Source of the DNA: Limonium bicolor
Taxonomy: Eukaryota > Streptophyta > Magnoliopsida > Caryophyllales > Plumbaginaceae
Assembly (NCBI GenBank): GCA_023374045.1
Contig: CM041777.1
Coordinates: 84,748,300-84,812,299 of the forward strand
Length of the DNA: 64,000 nucleotides
Direction of reading: 5' to 3'
The notes beneath the pieces were generated by a model. That model saw nothing but the letters and a program-made list of their open reading frames with translations. It was not told where the DNA came from and did not search any database. A program made the position numbers and the translations under genes. Position 1 is the stretch's first letter. Each line of letters begins with the position of its first letter. This document shows positions 32,661 to 44,473 of the stretch, piece after piece.

Positions 32661-34800
32661 TCTCAGTTTCCACGGATGTTTTCTGGTAGGTTCTTGGTGA
32701 AAGACACTGGTGTGGGTTTCTTTGAAATGCGGGACGGCTATTTTTTCATTATTTGATAAGAAACGTTTCAAATAATAAAAGGGAACGTTTGGAGTTTTTA
32801 GAAACGTCTTGATGTATATAAGTGTGATCCAGAAACGTTTCGGTCGTGTTCCAGAAATATTTCAGAAGTGTGAAACGTCATTCCGGAGCCGTCCCTGTGC
32901 TCGGCTGGAATATATAAAATGAACAGATGTCAGATGCGTTCGTCTTTGTTTGGGAAGTTAAGGCATGTTATACGTTTCTTAATATATGCAAAGGTGTTAC
33001 TTTTCAAAAAAAAAATGCAAAGGTGTTATGTCATCAAAACCCAAGTTTATTGATATTCTCATTCTCTTTTTGGTCGCAGATATTCTCATTCTTTTTCCTC
33101 TCCTCCCTCCAACCATCTCTTTTTTTTTTCTTTATCATCTTGTAAAAGCCGTCAATATATAATTAATTGATGGTGTCAGTGAGGTATTCTTAAAACACTT
33201 TTTTTTTTTTGTCAAACTAGCTAGGTGGTTGCACCGTATTTTGGTTGTTGGTAAGCTCTGTCTAATAACACGTAAGCATTGTATAGAGGAAGAGAAAACA
33301 AATTAGGCTTTCCTACCTTTTTTTTAAGGTTATGTTCTCTTATCATCTTTTAGAGTCGGTTGGATAGCTAGGATGGAAATTTAAAACTGTTTTTTACTAA
33401 AAAAAAAGTGTGATATGTGCTGGTTTTATATTGAACAAGAACATAATTCAGTACACTTATCAAATCTTGATAAGTTCACAATGATAACATTATTTGAAAT
33501 GTAAGTATGGTTGCGTTCAAAAATTCCAGTCGAACGCCCTATAAAGTAGTAAACTATTTGATTAATGTTACTATAGTTAAAGAATGAAACTTTGACAGTT
33601 GATATGTAGTAAATATTTTTTTGACATGTGATAGTATGAGGAATACAAGGTGAGATTAATCTACGAAAGAAAGAAAGCTTTAGAAATAGGTCGTGTTCGC
33701 TGACGACGTGAAAAAAAGTGAAACGCAGGAATAGCTGCGTTGTTATAAATCTAGGTGTGGTTAAGCAATGTTAGTTAGCCATGTGGAATTTAGTCAGATT
33801 TTTGTGGGCCATGATAGTAAATGGACCCAATAACAATTTGACACATGTACTCAATTATTTTGAAAAACAGCTTTAAGTTTAAAGCCCGTATCGAACGGCC
33901 CCTTAAATATTATGTGTTAAGTTTAAATTGGATTTTATTTTGGCAGGAATCCACTCCTTATCTCAAAATACATATTTATCTTAAATCTAGTATTTACTAC
34001 TTTTTGATATGATGAGGGAATGAACCTAAATATTTTTCCAACTATCTTTTTTGGGGAAAGGCAAATTAATGGTTTTTTTTTTTGATCAGAAAATTAATGG
34101 TTTTTGAAAATGAAAAGGCACGAAACGCCTAGCTTAAACCGACAAATCCTTGATCGGTATGGGCAGGTATAAGAGCATTTACAATGAAGTTGACATTAAT
34201 AATTAAACTAATTTGATCCTGAAGAACCAAATATGTAAAATATCTTTGAGGATTTAAGGTAGTAGCTTACAATGGAAGGAAACACCCACCCTCCCCGTTA
34301 AAATTCATTTGAGAATGGGCTGGGCCGGGCCAAGACAGGTTAACAAACATATCAACTAATCTATTTAACTTAATCCTCTCTATAAAGTAATACTACTAAA
34401 ATTATAGACTCGGGAATAAACAAGTTTGCCATGTGATTGTTCCATACGATTATTACTCTCTCCATTAATTATTATTTTCGTTTTAGGAAGTGATTTTTGT
34501 TTAAAAATATCTATCATTTTAATTTTATGATATATTTTGTTTCATTTTTAACACTTATTTAAAACAAAATATTTTTATCTAAATATAAAAATAAACAGTA
34601 AGTATACATGTATCATTTTTCTATTTTTCTTAATAAGTGTGCAAGTTTCTAAAATAACAAATATTGAAGTTAGAAGTAACATGCAACCATCGTGCTGGTG
34701 AAGTTCCTTTTCCAAAGAGCACCGGATACCGCGTCCACGAGGAGGTAATCTTTTGCACTTAAGAAACAGCAAACTCCATCCCATCCCATCGAGGATTTGG
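32661..34800. other. AT-rich intergenic DNA
   Basis: No coding or clear repeat structure is seen. Homopolymer T/A runs occur at about 33008, 33119, 33200 and 34074. The nearest feature is the PMP3-family gene downstream. Confidence 0.5.
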
Positions 34801-34812
34801 TTTTCTGAAGTC

Positions 34813-34820
34813 TATAAGTA
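34813..34820 (+). promoter_or_regulatory. Possible TATA box of the PMP3-family gene
   Basis: TATAAGTA lies about 165 bases upstream of the start codon at 34986, with a CT-rich leader (CTCCCCTCCTCCATTCTCAC) between. The spacing is plausible for a plant gene, but no transcript evidence is available. Confidence 0.35.
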
Positions 34821-34985
34821 GTAGTAGTTGCATAGTTAGTAAGTAGTATTAGTTGTAAAACGAGATCATCACTTTGAATTAGTTGCATCTCATATTCATA
34901 TCTCCCCTCCTCCATTCTCACCCTTGCCCTTACTTTCAGAGACATCTTTTGATAGAAAGAGAAGTGAAAGTAAAAGTAAAGAACG

Positions 34986-35277
34986 ATGGGAAAAATGACC
35001 TGCTGTGGAGTCATTCTCGCCATTTTCCTCCCACCCGTTGGAGTTTTTGTCAAATTCGGTTGTAAGGTAAATATACTTATTATCTGCTAGTTTGATTATG
35101 TATTTCGTTAGTTGTAAATTCATTGAGAACTATAATTATAAAAAATCCCGTTACTCATTTGTTTGATTATAATTGCAGTTAGAGTTTTGGATCTGTTTAT
35201 TGTTCACAATATTGGGATATCTACCTGGGATCATCTACGCTCTCTACGTCCTTCTCTCTTCCTCAGAGTCAGAGTGA
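34986..35277 (+). CDS. PMP3/RCI2 (UPF0057) family small membrane protein, two exons
   Basis: Exon 1 (34986-35066) encodes MGKMTCCGVILAIFLPPVGV then FVKFGCK. A 112-base intron (GTAAAT...TTGCAG, 35067-35178) is followed by exon 2 (35179-35277), LEFWICLLFTILGYLPGIIY then ALYVLLSSSESE and a stop. The 59-residue product has the family's two hydrophobic helices (about 5-24 and 30-51), the LPPxGVF and GYLPGIIYA signatures, and a slightly longer acidic tail than the usual 52-54 residues. The intron is phase 0, after the FGC(K) position. Family members are plasma-membrane proteolipids linked to ion homeostasis and cold or salt stress in plants. All splice sites and codons look intact, so this is the one credible functional host gene in the window. 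A broken copy of exon 1 lies at 43216. Confidence 0.92.
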
Positions 35278-36204
35278 AGAAACGTCTGTATTCCTGTAGT
35301 GAATGGAGATTTATTTATTTGACTTTAATGTATTCAGTGGCACCATTTCTTATACATTTGGTTTGGTGTTAAATTATTGTCTACTATCACTTTGATTTGT
35401 TTTTCTCTTCCTTCCCTCCTATTTCCGTGTCCATTTAATGGCACACACTTGTTTGTAAGTTCAAGTTTGAGTGGTGGGAGTGGCATATGATCAACTTGTA
35501 TTGTATGTTCCTTCCTATTAATTCTATAAATACTCAATTTCTTATTGACTACAACTCATCAATCTAAGTGTTATTATCAACTCTATTGATCGAAAGTTGA
35601 ATCTCGAGAAAGGGTTAGATTCAGTTATCACAAATTAAAATATACTAAGGCATTGATAATACCTTTATCGCACTTTGTGTTTAAGTTTCATGTACTGACC
35701 TATATAATTACTCACTTAACTACCAATGTTGTTGTGAGAACCAGAAAAAAAAATTACCACCCCAAGTTTTTGGTAAGCTACGTACTTATGTATGAGGCTA
35801 TAAGAAACTTGGCTTTTTCTACGTACTAGCAGCTTTGGTATTAGAAGCGTATCTTCCTCTCCTCAAGTCAATGTACTATTATAAGATTGATTCCTCAAAG
35901 CCCTGTACTAATTTAAAATACAGATAGCTAGTAGTATTTAATTAACACGTTACTTAAACCAATACGAATCCCATCTATCAAAAAACCAAAACAATGAGGC
36001 AGGTATAAAGCTATTTCAAAATCAAGTAGTGATCTGGACTCTGGACAGCTAGGACAGCCGAGCAAGCAATCAACTTGTCAAATTAATTAATTCTCTTAGG
36101 GCGCGTCCGTTGTCCGCGGGTGGCACATTAATGTTTTACGTGTAGAAAGTGAACAACACTTGTCAATTTTCTATTAATTAAAAAGTAAACCAATCACACA
36201 TGAC
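35278..36204. other. Intergenic region downstream of the PMP3 gene
   Basis: It contains the probable 3' UTR and AT-rich DNA. No further coding is recognised. It ends at the LINE target duplication. Confidence 0.5.
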
Positions 36205-36221
36205 AAACTCATATAGATAAC
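36205..36221. repeat. LINE target-site duplication, left copy
   Basis: AAACTCATATAGATAAC (17 bases) recurs exactly at 41354-41370 immediately after the poly(A). Confidence 0.9.
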
Positions 36222-37238
36222 TAACCAACCAACTTTATCGTTCTCCCGTTGAGAGACGATTCCAGAGGCGACGACGTCCGTCTTCCTCTTTGTCTCACCT
36301 GATCTGATCAGTGAGTCTGATCTCAATCTTCATCGACTCATCATCGCTGGTAAGGTTGTGGTCCTTATCTCCCCTCCTCGGTCTCGTGCCCTGCTCCTAG
36401 ATTTGTTTCTAGGTCAGGCAAGGGTTTTCGCCGTTCTTGGAGATATCTGTGGTGGTTTAGGTCTAGTTTACTCAGTGTTGGTTTTGGCTGGTTTTTCGCC
36501 GGATTTGGGTCTCCAGACTACTTCTATTGGGGTTTTTTCAGTGAATCGGCAGTGATTTGGTCGTCAGTGTCTATTCTTCCTTTCGATTTTGGGTGGTTTT
36601 CTTTCAATTGCTGAGTTGTGGTGACCTAGAGTCTTCCTCGCTTAGTGGTGGTGCCAAGTGTAGTGGTCGATCCGCGGTGGTCTACTCAGGTGTCCCGGTG
36701 GTGTCTGGAGCCTGTTCGGAAGTGGTGACGGGTTTCTTTTCGGTTGATTCTCCTTTGCGGCATTTTTGTGGCTTTTCCCTGCTGGTAGAGCGTTGGGTTT
36801 CTTACGTTTGAGTAAGCTTCTTCTTCAGCCCTGTCCCTTCGGGGTTTTTGATTGATCGGCTCTCCTTGGTTGGTGGTCAAAGGTGGATTTGTGTTCTGGT
36901 CTCGGTTCGTCTTCAGCGTATCTACGACTGGGTGATAATCTTGGCTCGGTTTGAGTAGTAGTCGATAGTCTGGATGCTTTGTGTCTGAGTTTCTGGGTGT
37001 AGTCTGGTGTTGGTTGTGTCCTGCTCGTCGCTTGGATCTGAACTCAATTTGGAGTTTTTCTGCCTTGTTCAAGGCTCTGAGTGTCGGTCTAGGACTCTTA
37101 CTCTAAATATCAAATAGAGAAAGAGTGGTACTCTTAAGTTTCCGGGGGTTTTAAATTTTCAGTCTAAGAAGGATTAACCAAGGTCTCTCAAGAGATTAAT
37201 CTTTTTCAGTCTCAGGCAGACTTTGATTTGAAGCAAGG
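36222..37238 (+). other. LINE 5' leader without recognisable ORF1
   Basis: This stretch of 1,017 bases begins TAACCAACCAACTTTATCG and becomes GT/TC-rich. The open frames inside (36358-36555, 36557-36811) have no zinc knuckle, coiled coil or DUF4283 motif. It probably represents 5' UTR, with ORF1 deleted or never present. Confidence 0.6.
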
Positions 37239-40200
37239 TTGCCAGTTAATATGACTTGCTTAAGTTATAACTGTCGAGGTTTGGGAAAACCTCAGATAGT
37301 TATTTGGGTGAGAGATTTGATAAGATCTAAAGCCCCTGATATGGTTTTTCTGATGGAGACTCACAGATCTGAAGAGGAGATGGCTAGGATTTTAAAGAAA
37401 TTTTCAGACTATGGTAGTTGTGTTTCTGCTAGTGTGGGACGAAGTGGAGGTTTAGTGCTTCTCTGGAAGAAGGAAATCAAGGTGGATATCTTGAATATTT
37501 CTAAACATCATATAGCGGCGGAGGTTACTTTTCCAGGGGGGTTGGAGTTTAATTTTACTGGTTTTTACGGTTGGTCAGATTGGAAATTGAAGTTCTTATC
37601 TTGGAAATTATTGAAAGTGCTGAGAGAGCAAGTTCATATCCCTTGGATAGTAGCTGGGGATTTTAATCAGATTCTATGGAACTCAGAGAAATCAGGAGGC
37701 AGAAGAAGGAAAGAGAAGGATATGTATATTTTTAGAGATATGGTGGAAGTTTGCAAGCTTACTGATGCGGGGTTTTTTGGGGAGGAAGGTACTTTTACTA
37801 ACAAACAGATTGATGGAAATCATTCGATAAGTAGATTAGACAAAGCTTTTCTGTGTAAAGAAGCTTTGGAAATGTTTCCCATGCTGTCAGTTGAGCATTT
37901 GAACTGGGAAAATTCAGATCACAGACCTATTCTCATTAGGTTTTTTGGAGAACGGAGAAAACAGAAACATTTGTTTAAGTTTGAATCTTCTTGGATGAAA
38001 GAAGAAAAATGTTACCAAATTGTTTCAGAAGTCTGGGGTGATAACGACTGTAATTTAGAACAGAAGATCAAGGAGTGTGCTAAGGCTCTTACTAGGTGGA
38101 AAGGCTGGTCTTTTGGTAAATTGCAATGGAAATTGAAAAAGAAAAAAGAAGATTTACATTCTCTGGATCAGTTACCTCACTCTGGCGGGGTGGAGTCTAA
38201 TAGAAAAAGAATCTTGGTTGAGATAGAACTTATTTCTTTTAATATTGAGGCCTGGTGGAAGCAAAGATCTAGGCAACAGTGGGTTACTGAAGGTGACAGA
38301 AACACGAAATTCTTTCACTCTAGAGCTTCTGCTAGAAAAAGGAGAAATACTATTTTGGTCTAGAAGATAACACTGGTGCCATGTTTTATGACTGGAGTAG
38401 TATAGAGGGCATTGCAAGGGGTTATTTCCAAAAGTTATTTTCCTCTTCACAACCTGTTTTAGACGGCAGATTCCTGGATGCAGTTAGAGGAAGATTGACT
38501 CCAGATCATGTGATATCTCTCCAGATCCCTTATACAGCTTCTGAAATTATTAAGGCAGCTAAAGATCTCAATGGAGACAAGTCTCCAGGGCCTGATGGAT
38601 TTAATGGAAATTTCTTCAAGAACTTTTGGAATGTGGTAGGAGAGCAAGTCATTACAACTTCTCTTTCTATTCTTCAAGGTAATCCTTTTCCTGATTCTTT
38701 AAATCAGTTCTATGTTACTTTGATTCCTAAAGCTAAAGGGGCTGTTAATATTAACAACTTTAGGCCGATAGCTCTGTGCAACTTTGTGTACAAAATCGTG
38801 TCTAAAGTTCTAGCCAATAGGATCAGAAGATTCCTGCCTAAGATCATCTCTCCTAATCAGTCTGGTTTCGTTAAGGGAAGACAAATCACTGATAATATCA
38901 TTATCTCAGGTGAGATTATGCATTATTTGGCTAAGAGTAAGGCAATCAAAAAAGGTCATTTTGCACTTAAGATGGATTTGAGTAAAGCATATGATAGAAT
39001 TGAGTGGAAATTTATTAAAGACATTCTTTCTGAGATGGGCTTTCCAGATAGTTGGCTTACTCCTGTACTAAACTGCATTACTACAATGAAATGTTCTGTA
39101 CTGATTAATGGAGTTCCTGGAGCTTTTTTCTCTCCATCTAGGGGTATTAGGCAAGGGGATCCTCTCTCCCCTTTCCTATTTATCCTAGTTCAAGAAGCCC
39201 TGTCCAGTTACATGATTGAGGCAGAAAAAAGAGGGCAGTTTGCTGGGATTAATCTTTCAGCTTCAGGTCCAAGTATAAGTCACTTAGCTTTCGCTGATGA
39301 CTTATTATTTTGTGGTAAGTGCTCTGTTCAGAATGCACATTTCCTCAAAGATACTTTGAACTCTTTCCTTGCTTGTTCAGGACATGAGATCAATAGTCAG
39401 AAGTCAGAGATTTTTTCAGTAAAAAGCTCAATCCTCAAATAAAAAATCAGATCTGTAATATCTTAGGATATGGTGAGACTAAGTCGTTTCAGAAATACTT
39501 AGGGCTACCATCAGTCATGGGAAGAAATAAGAATAATTTCTTCTATTATTTGATAGAAGCAATCAGGAGAAAAATCACCAGCTGGGGTAATCCAATGTCC
39601 CAAGCAGGGAGATCAGTTTTAGTCTCTAGTGTTCTTCAGGCTATTCCAACTTATACAATGTCTCTTTTTTTACTTCCAAAAGGTATAGTAGATAAAATTA
39701 ATTCCATGTTGGCTTCTTACTGGTGGGGAGGGCATCTGGATAAAAAAAGTATTCATTGGCTGAAGTGGGAGGAGATTTGTAAGAGCAAAGATTCAGGTGG
39801 AGTGGGTTTTAGAGCAGCAGGGGCTTTCAACAAAGCCTTGCTATCGAAACAGCTTTGGCACATTTTGATTGATCCTAATTCTCTAGTTGCTAAAACAGTT
39901 AAAGGGATTTACTTTCCTGATTCAAATCTGTTACAGGTTAGAAAGAGAAAAAAAGATAGCTTTATCTGGAGCTCTCTGGTTTCTGCTATGGATCTGTTGA
40001 AGAAAGGTATTAGAAAGAAAATAGGGGATGGGAGAGATACCTTGTTCTGGATTGATCCTTGGATCCCTAGGCCTTTTTCTTTTCAGTTATATTCACCTTT
40101 GTCGAATGATAACAACAGGGATACAGTGCAGCAGTATCTGAATCAAGACAGCAGTGACTGGAATTGGGAGCTTCTTAATCAACTTCTGTGGGAGATAGAT

Positions 40201-41321
40201 ATTGATGAAATCAGAAACATTAAGATCAACAGGCAGGAAAAAGATTGCTGGACTTGGCATCACTCTAAAGATGGAAGCTTCACGGTAAAGTCAGCTTATT
40301 CTACAGCTCTTAATTCCATTTGGTCTAATATTCCATCCTCAAGTGATCCTAACTTGAAGTTAGATAAAAGAATTGAGAAGTTGCAGTGCAGTCCCAGAGT
40401 AAAGCTTTTATATTTGAAGTTTAAAAAGAATATAGTAGCCTGCGTGACTAATCTTGCTAAAAGGATTGGAGGTTCTCCTCTGTGCTGCTTCTGTGGAAAT
40501 AAAGACACAATGTTCCATGTCTTCTTTGAGTGTATCATGGTCAGAAACAGATGGGAAGGAATTTTGAATCTGGATTGGAATTTTATTCCAATGAGAAAGA
40601 TATCCATAACTTTATCTTTGATGAGGCACATAAATGGCCAGATGATAAGCTAGAAGTTGTCATCAATACAATGTGGATAGTTTATGATGCTAAAAATACA
40701 GTTAGACATAATCCTCTTATGTCTTGGATGGCTTTGTTAGAATCTAATCAAGCTTTTATGAAAGCTTATAAAATAGGTAGGTTGAATCGTTTCAGTGAAG
40801 ACCTGCCGAGGAAAGATTGGTCTCCTCCTTTGCCGGATGTGATCAAAATCAATTGTGGGATAAAAAAGAAAAGAGGAAATGTGATGATGCTAGCTGGTTC
40901 CATCAGAAACAGTGAAGGAGGTATGCTGATGGCTTTTAACAAGAAAATGAGTCCGTCTTGTTCCATGTTGGGAGCTGAGATACAAGGTCTTGTGTTTGCT
41001 ATGAAGTGGGTGATTGAAGAAGGGCATCAAAAGGTGGAAATTGAAGTCTACAATCAAGAAATCTATGATTTCCTGAAGAGAAAGAAAGAAGAGTTAGGAA
41101 GTCAAGTTAGTCAAGACTGCTGGGAACAAATCTCTTATGTCTCTAAACTTTGTGATATCAGTAAGATTAGTATTAATGAATCTGTTTGTAATTTTCCAGT
41201 TCTACTTATTACGTTTATGTATAATAGATCAATGTTTTTCCAGACTTGGGTGGGAGACAACATCCCCTACAAGATCTCTATATCTTGTACTTTTGATAAG
41301 GATGTAAGTGGTATTATATGA
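37239..41321 (+). pseudogene. LINE ORF2: endonuclease, reverse transcriptase, zf-RVT, RNase H-like
   Basis: The start MPVNMTCLSYNCRGLG is the usual ORF2 opening. The endonuclease (37239-38000) has FLMETH, WIVAGDFNQIL, SRLDKAFLC and NSDHRPIL. After a frame break near 38357 the RT (38381-39442) has LIPKAKG, NFRPIALCNFVYKIVSKVLA, QSGFVKGRQITDN, KMDLSKAYDRIEW, GIRQGDPLSPFLF and the catalytic FADDLLFCGK. A second break near 39440 leads to 39517-40653 (KYLGLPSVMGRN, zinc finger CCFCGNKDTMFHVFFEC). A third near 40560 leads to the RNase H-like end (40530-41321), where the first Asp reads as INCG and the SDS-type Asp is Tyr (EVYNQ), so that domain is dead. In active elements the product nicks DNA and primes reverse transcription at the target. 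Confidence 0.9.
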
Positions 41322-41353
41322 ATGAAGAAGGGTTGCAAGTTTATGATAAAAAA

Positions 41354-41370
41354 AAACTCATATAGATAAC
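41354..41370. repeat. LINE target-site duplication, right copy
   Basis: Exact copy of 36205-36221. Confidence 0.9.
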
Positions 41371-41721
41371 CAAAGTGACATTATTTTTTTCACAGCTATT
41401 ACTGCGTTTCAGAACAAACTCCAAACCGAATCAGAATAAAAGGATGAAAAACATGGTGACACCAAGAGATTAATCAAGTTTTTTGAAATCTTTTTCATTA
41501 CGAAAGTATTTATATCCTCCTCTTGCTAGCAGTAGTTGCTTATAAAAAGTACTACTAGTAGTAGATAAGATCACTCTTAGTTACTAGTTGAATATTGCAT
41601 ATCAAACCAGAACTGAGTATGTCTCCGCATACCTCTCTCGGCGTACAGGTTTGTATAAAGGCTTGATTTTTGCCTTTATGTAAAGACTTTAATTTAATTG
41701 GTTGATATAGGTGATTAGGAA

Positions 41722-41880
41722 CGCGCGGCGCCAGTTTTGATTTTTCTTTTATTTTTTCTTTATCATAAAAATTTTAAATTGTTATAATTTTTAATATATA
41801 AGTCCAAAATGAATAAAAATTATATCATTGTTCATTCAAATTCAAGTTCTTCAAAACAAGACCAGTCATGAATATTTTTA
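41722..41880 (+). mobile_element. Left TIR-like end of a MULE-like element (unpaired)
   Basis: Starting near CGCGGCGCCAGTTTTG, the stretch TTTCTTTATCATAAA, TTTTAATATATAAGTCCAAA and CTTCAAAACAAGACCAGTC matches the TIR core seen in inverted pairs at 45943-47262 and 51180-52140. No reverse partner was found downstream within 1.5 kb, so this end is truncated or its partner is deleted. The preceding 350 bases (41371-41721) hold nothing recognisable. Confidence 0.6.
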
Positions 41881-41938
41881 ACCACTTTTAAAATTGATAT
41901 TATGATTCATTAAGTAATAAGTGATGAATTCGACAATG

Positions 41939-42790
41939 TACATTCGTGGCAAATATTTCACAAGTGTATGGATCATATATTAGTAAATACATGGCATATA
42001 TATTTTTGAAGAAATGACTAACATTAATCTGTATCTAAAACTTAAGCTAATAAGGGATTATTAACCGTACATATACATTATAATCTGTAAAATTTTAGCC
42101 AGCCCAATATATACTTAGCTTCATTAAAGACAATTAATTTGTTGAAGTAAGCAATGAATATTGAGTATTTTTGTATATTAACGATTTACATTCGTGACAA
42201 ATATTACATAAGTCAGTGGCATATATATTTGTACACACATGACATATATCGTTTCATGCCTATGGCTAATATTTGTCTGTATCTAAAACTATAGCCAATA
42301 GCCGTAGATGTACAATATATGTTGTTAACTTTTATTCAATATACACATAGCGTCATTAAATACAATTGATCTGTTGAATTAAGCAATGAATATTGAGTAC
42401 TTTTGGTATATTAACGATATACACTCATGACAAATATTGCATGTGTATGGCACATATATTTGTGAAAACATGGTATATATTGTTTGAAGCAATGACTAAC
42501 ATTAATTTGTATCTAAAACTTAAGCTAGTAAGGGATTATTAGCCGTACATGTACATTATAAGCTGTAAAATTTTAGCCAACCCAATATATACTAAGCTTT
42601 AATCACAATTGATTTTTTTTGAAGTAAGCAATGAATATTGAGTACTTTTTGAATATTAACGACATACATTCGGGGCAAATATTTCATAAGTCTGTGGCAT
42701 ATATATTGTACACACATGCCATATATTTTTTAATGTTTATGGTTAACATTTGTCTATGGTTTAGGGTATGTAGTGTATATGTTTTTTGAA
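41939..42790. repeat. Tandem repeat, about 240-bp unit, four diverged copies
   Basis: The phrase ACATTCGTGGCAAATATT (variants) recurs at 41940, 42188, 42421 and 42665, spacings 248, 233 and 244. Associated words GGCATATATATTTG, TATCTAAAACTTAAGCTA and AAGCAATGAATATTGAGTA keep the same order in each unit. Confidence 0.85.
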
Positions 42791-43215
42791 GTTTTATACT
42801 TTATAATGTCACCACTGACTTGACAGGTTTTTAAGGTTTGGGTTAGGATTTAGGATCATTAGACCCAATGATATCATATTTTTGTTAATATTTTAAAATT
42901 ATATAGTTCATTTTGTTATAGATTTAAATTAATTTATTAAACTCATATAATCAATTTAAGACATTATTTTTAATTAGCATTTTAATTAGTATTTTCGATT
43001 GTCCATGTACATATTAGGAGTGGACATACAAAATTAATCACATGATTAGACATTCTAATCTAAACAATTGATCAAAATATGATTAATATAAAAGGTTTGT
43101 CCTTTATAGGATCCTAGAGAAGTGAAAAGAATATTCTCTAAAACCAGCAGCCAACCGGAAAGAAAAAAAATAAAAGAAAGAAATTAAAGTAATATAGAAA
43201 TATGAGAAAATTAAA
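42791..43215. other. AT-rich intergenic DNA
   Basis: No gene or repeat is recognised. It includes the region upstream of the PMP3-like pseudo-exon, which shows only weak similarity to the promoter-proximal part of the intact gene. Confidence 0.4.
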
Positions 43216-43292
43216 ATGGCCTGCTGTGAAGTGATCCTCGCGAATCGCGATTCTCCTCCCTCCCGTCGGAGTATTTGTAAAATTCGGCTAAG
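43216..43292 (+). pseudogene. PMP3/RCI2-family exon 1 pseudogene
   Basis: It reads ATGGCCTGCTGTGAAGTGAT..., encoding MACCEVILA. A 7-base duplication-type insertion (CGCGAAT/CGCGAT repeat at about 43239-43252) shifts the frame before the ILLPPVGVFVKFG part, which is readable in another frame. The end reads GGCTAAG|GTAAT where the intact gene has GGTTGTAAG|GTAAA, so the cysteine codon is damaged although a donor-like GT remains. No exon 2 (EFWICLL...) follows in the next 1 kb. It is a decayed duplicate of the gene at 34986. Confidence 0.8.
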
Positions 43293-44319
43293 GTAATTAA
43301 TCAAACAGGTTTACCTTAATTTAGAGGGATCTAGCCCTTCTAGTACATATATTATAATTTCCTTGTTAAATGAAAAGTACATAGATCCCTTACCTCTCTT
43401 GGAAATGACTTTCACCTGAGTGAAATATCTCTAAAAGCTAGCCAGATTTAACTTTGGATAACCCAGATCACAGCCTACGGAAAACAGACTATCCCTTCCC
43501 AGAGCTTTGCAAACAGAATTACGCATGTGCTCTTCGCTGCAGTGAAAGTATGTCCTAGTCAAAGAATGGTGCAAGCCGTGGGGGTTCTACAAGAAAAGCA
43601 AAATGATGGGCAGTAGTAAGGGCCTCAGGTGGATCAATTGTGTACTCGTTGATTTCTGCTCGGGCTTATCCAGACCATAAACTATCATTCTAGCTGTCAT
43701 CGTTATTAATAAAAAAACCTCGTTGATTTCTGCTCGGGCTTATCCAGACCATAAACTATCATTCTAGCTGTCATCGTTATTAATAAAAAAACCTGGTGTA
43801 CTATACTCCATGACCATGCACCTTTCGGATTCGGAGAGTATTCTTTTTAATCTTTAGAATCTGTAGGAAACAATTAATTAATGAATATTCACAACAATAT
43901 TGTAAATGCAAGGACTAAGGACGGCAGAGAAAAGTAGTATGTTAACAGATATCAAAATAATACTGGGACGAGAAGTTCACCATCCTATTTGTATTATGGC
44001 ATATTTTTTTTTAAATATTAATCATATAAGATAAAATAATTTAATAAACTAAAATTTATAATATATAATTTAATATGTAAAGAATTATATGCAAAACTTA
44101 AATTTTTAAAATTATTTTTTTTATATGTTAAATATTGAAATCAAACGACATATCCAAATAGTAAACAGGACACCCAATTCTGAACGGAGAGAATACTATA
44201 AAAAAAAGGTAATGATATATTAAATATGAGTTGTTAGTATAAAAAGAGATACATAGGGTATATATATATATATATATATATATCTGACATCTAGGATGTA
44301 AAAAGCTTGCTAAGGGGGG
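43293..44319. other. Non-coding region with a short tandem duplication and (TA)n
   Basis: No gene is recognised. It contains the exact 74-bp tandem duplication at 43645-43792 and an AT dinucleotide run at about 44260-44283. Confidence 0.5.
43645..43792. repeat. Perfect 74-bp tandem duplication
   Basis: The unit beginning CTCGTTGATTTCTGCTCGGG occurs at 43645-43718 and again at 43719-43792 with no difference seen. Confidence 0.9.
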
Positions 44320-44473
44320 CAGAGGCGGAGCCAGTAGGGGATGCAGGGAGCAAAGGACCCCCCTCCCCCCCCCCCCTCAATTTTGTTAAATTGCACAAAA
44401 GTATAGTGAAATTTTTTTAAGTAAATTTTTACAATACCCCCCTCTATTTTTTATTTATGACTCCGTCCCTGGG
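44320..44473. mobile_element. hAT-type MITE, about 150 bp
   Basis: The left end CAGAGGCGGAGCCA and right end TGACTCCGTCCCTG are inverted repeats of the common plant hAT MITE type (CAGGGGCGGAGCC). The interior has C/T-rich and T-rich tracts. The flanks AAGGGGGG and AAGGGGAT resemble an 8-bp duplication with two mismatches. Confidence 0.7.

Larger units (their letters stand above)
36222..41353 (+). mobile_element. L1-type LINE retrotransposon, 5.1 kb
   Basis: The element is flanked by the 17-bp duplication, ends in an A-run (41348-41356, overlapping the duplication), and carries an ORF2 with endonuclease, RT, zinc finger and RNase H-like regions in L1 order. The perfect duplication indicates a fairly recent insertion. 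ORF2 nevertheless has at least three frame breaks. The 5' 1 kb is GT-rich with no ORF1. Confidence 0.9.

Noticed and set aside
36358..36811. Frames in the LINE 5' leader as ORF1
   Set aside because: They have no zinc knuckle, RNA-binding or coiled-coil features and lie in GT-rich leader-like sequence.
43216..43292. Second functional PMP3 gene
   Set aside because: A frame-shifting insertion, a damaged cysteine codon and the absence of exon 2 make it a pseudogene.
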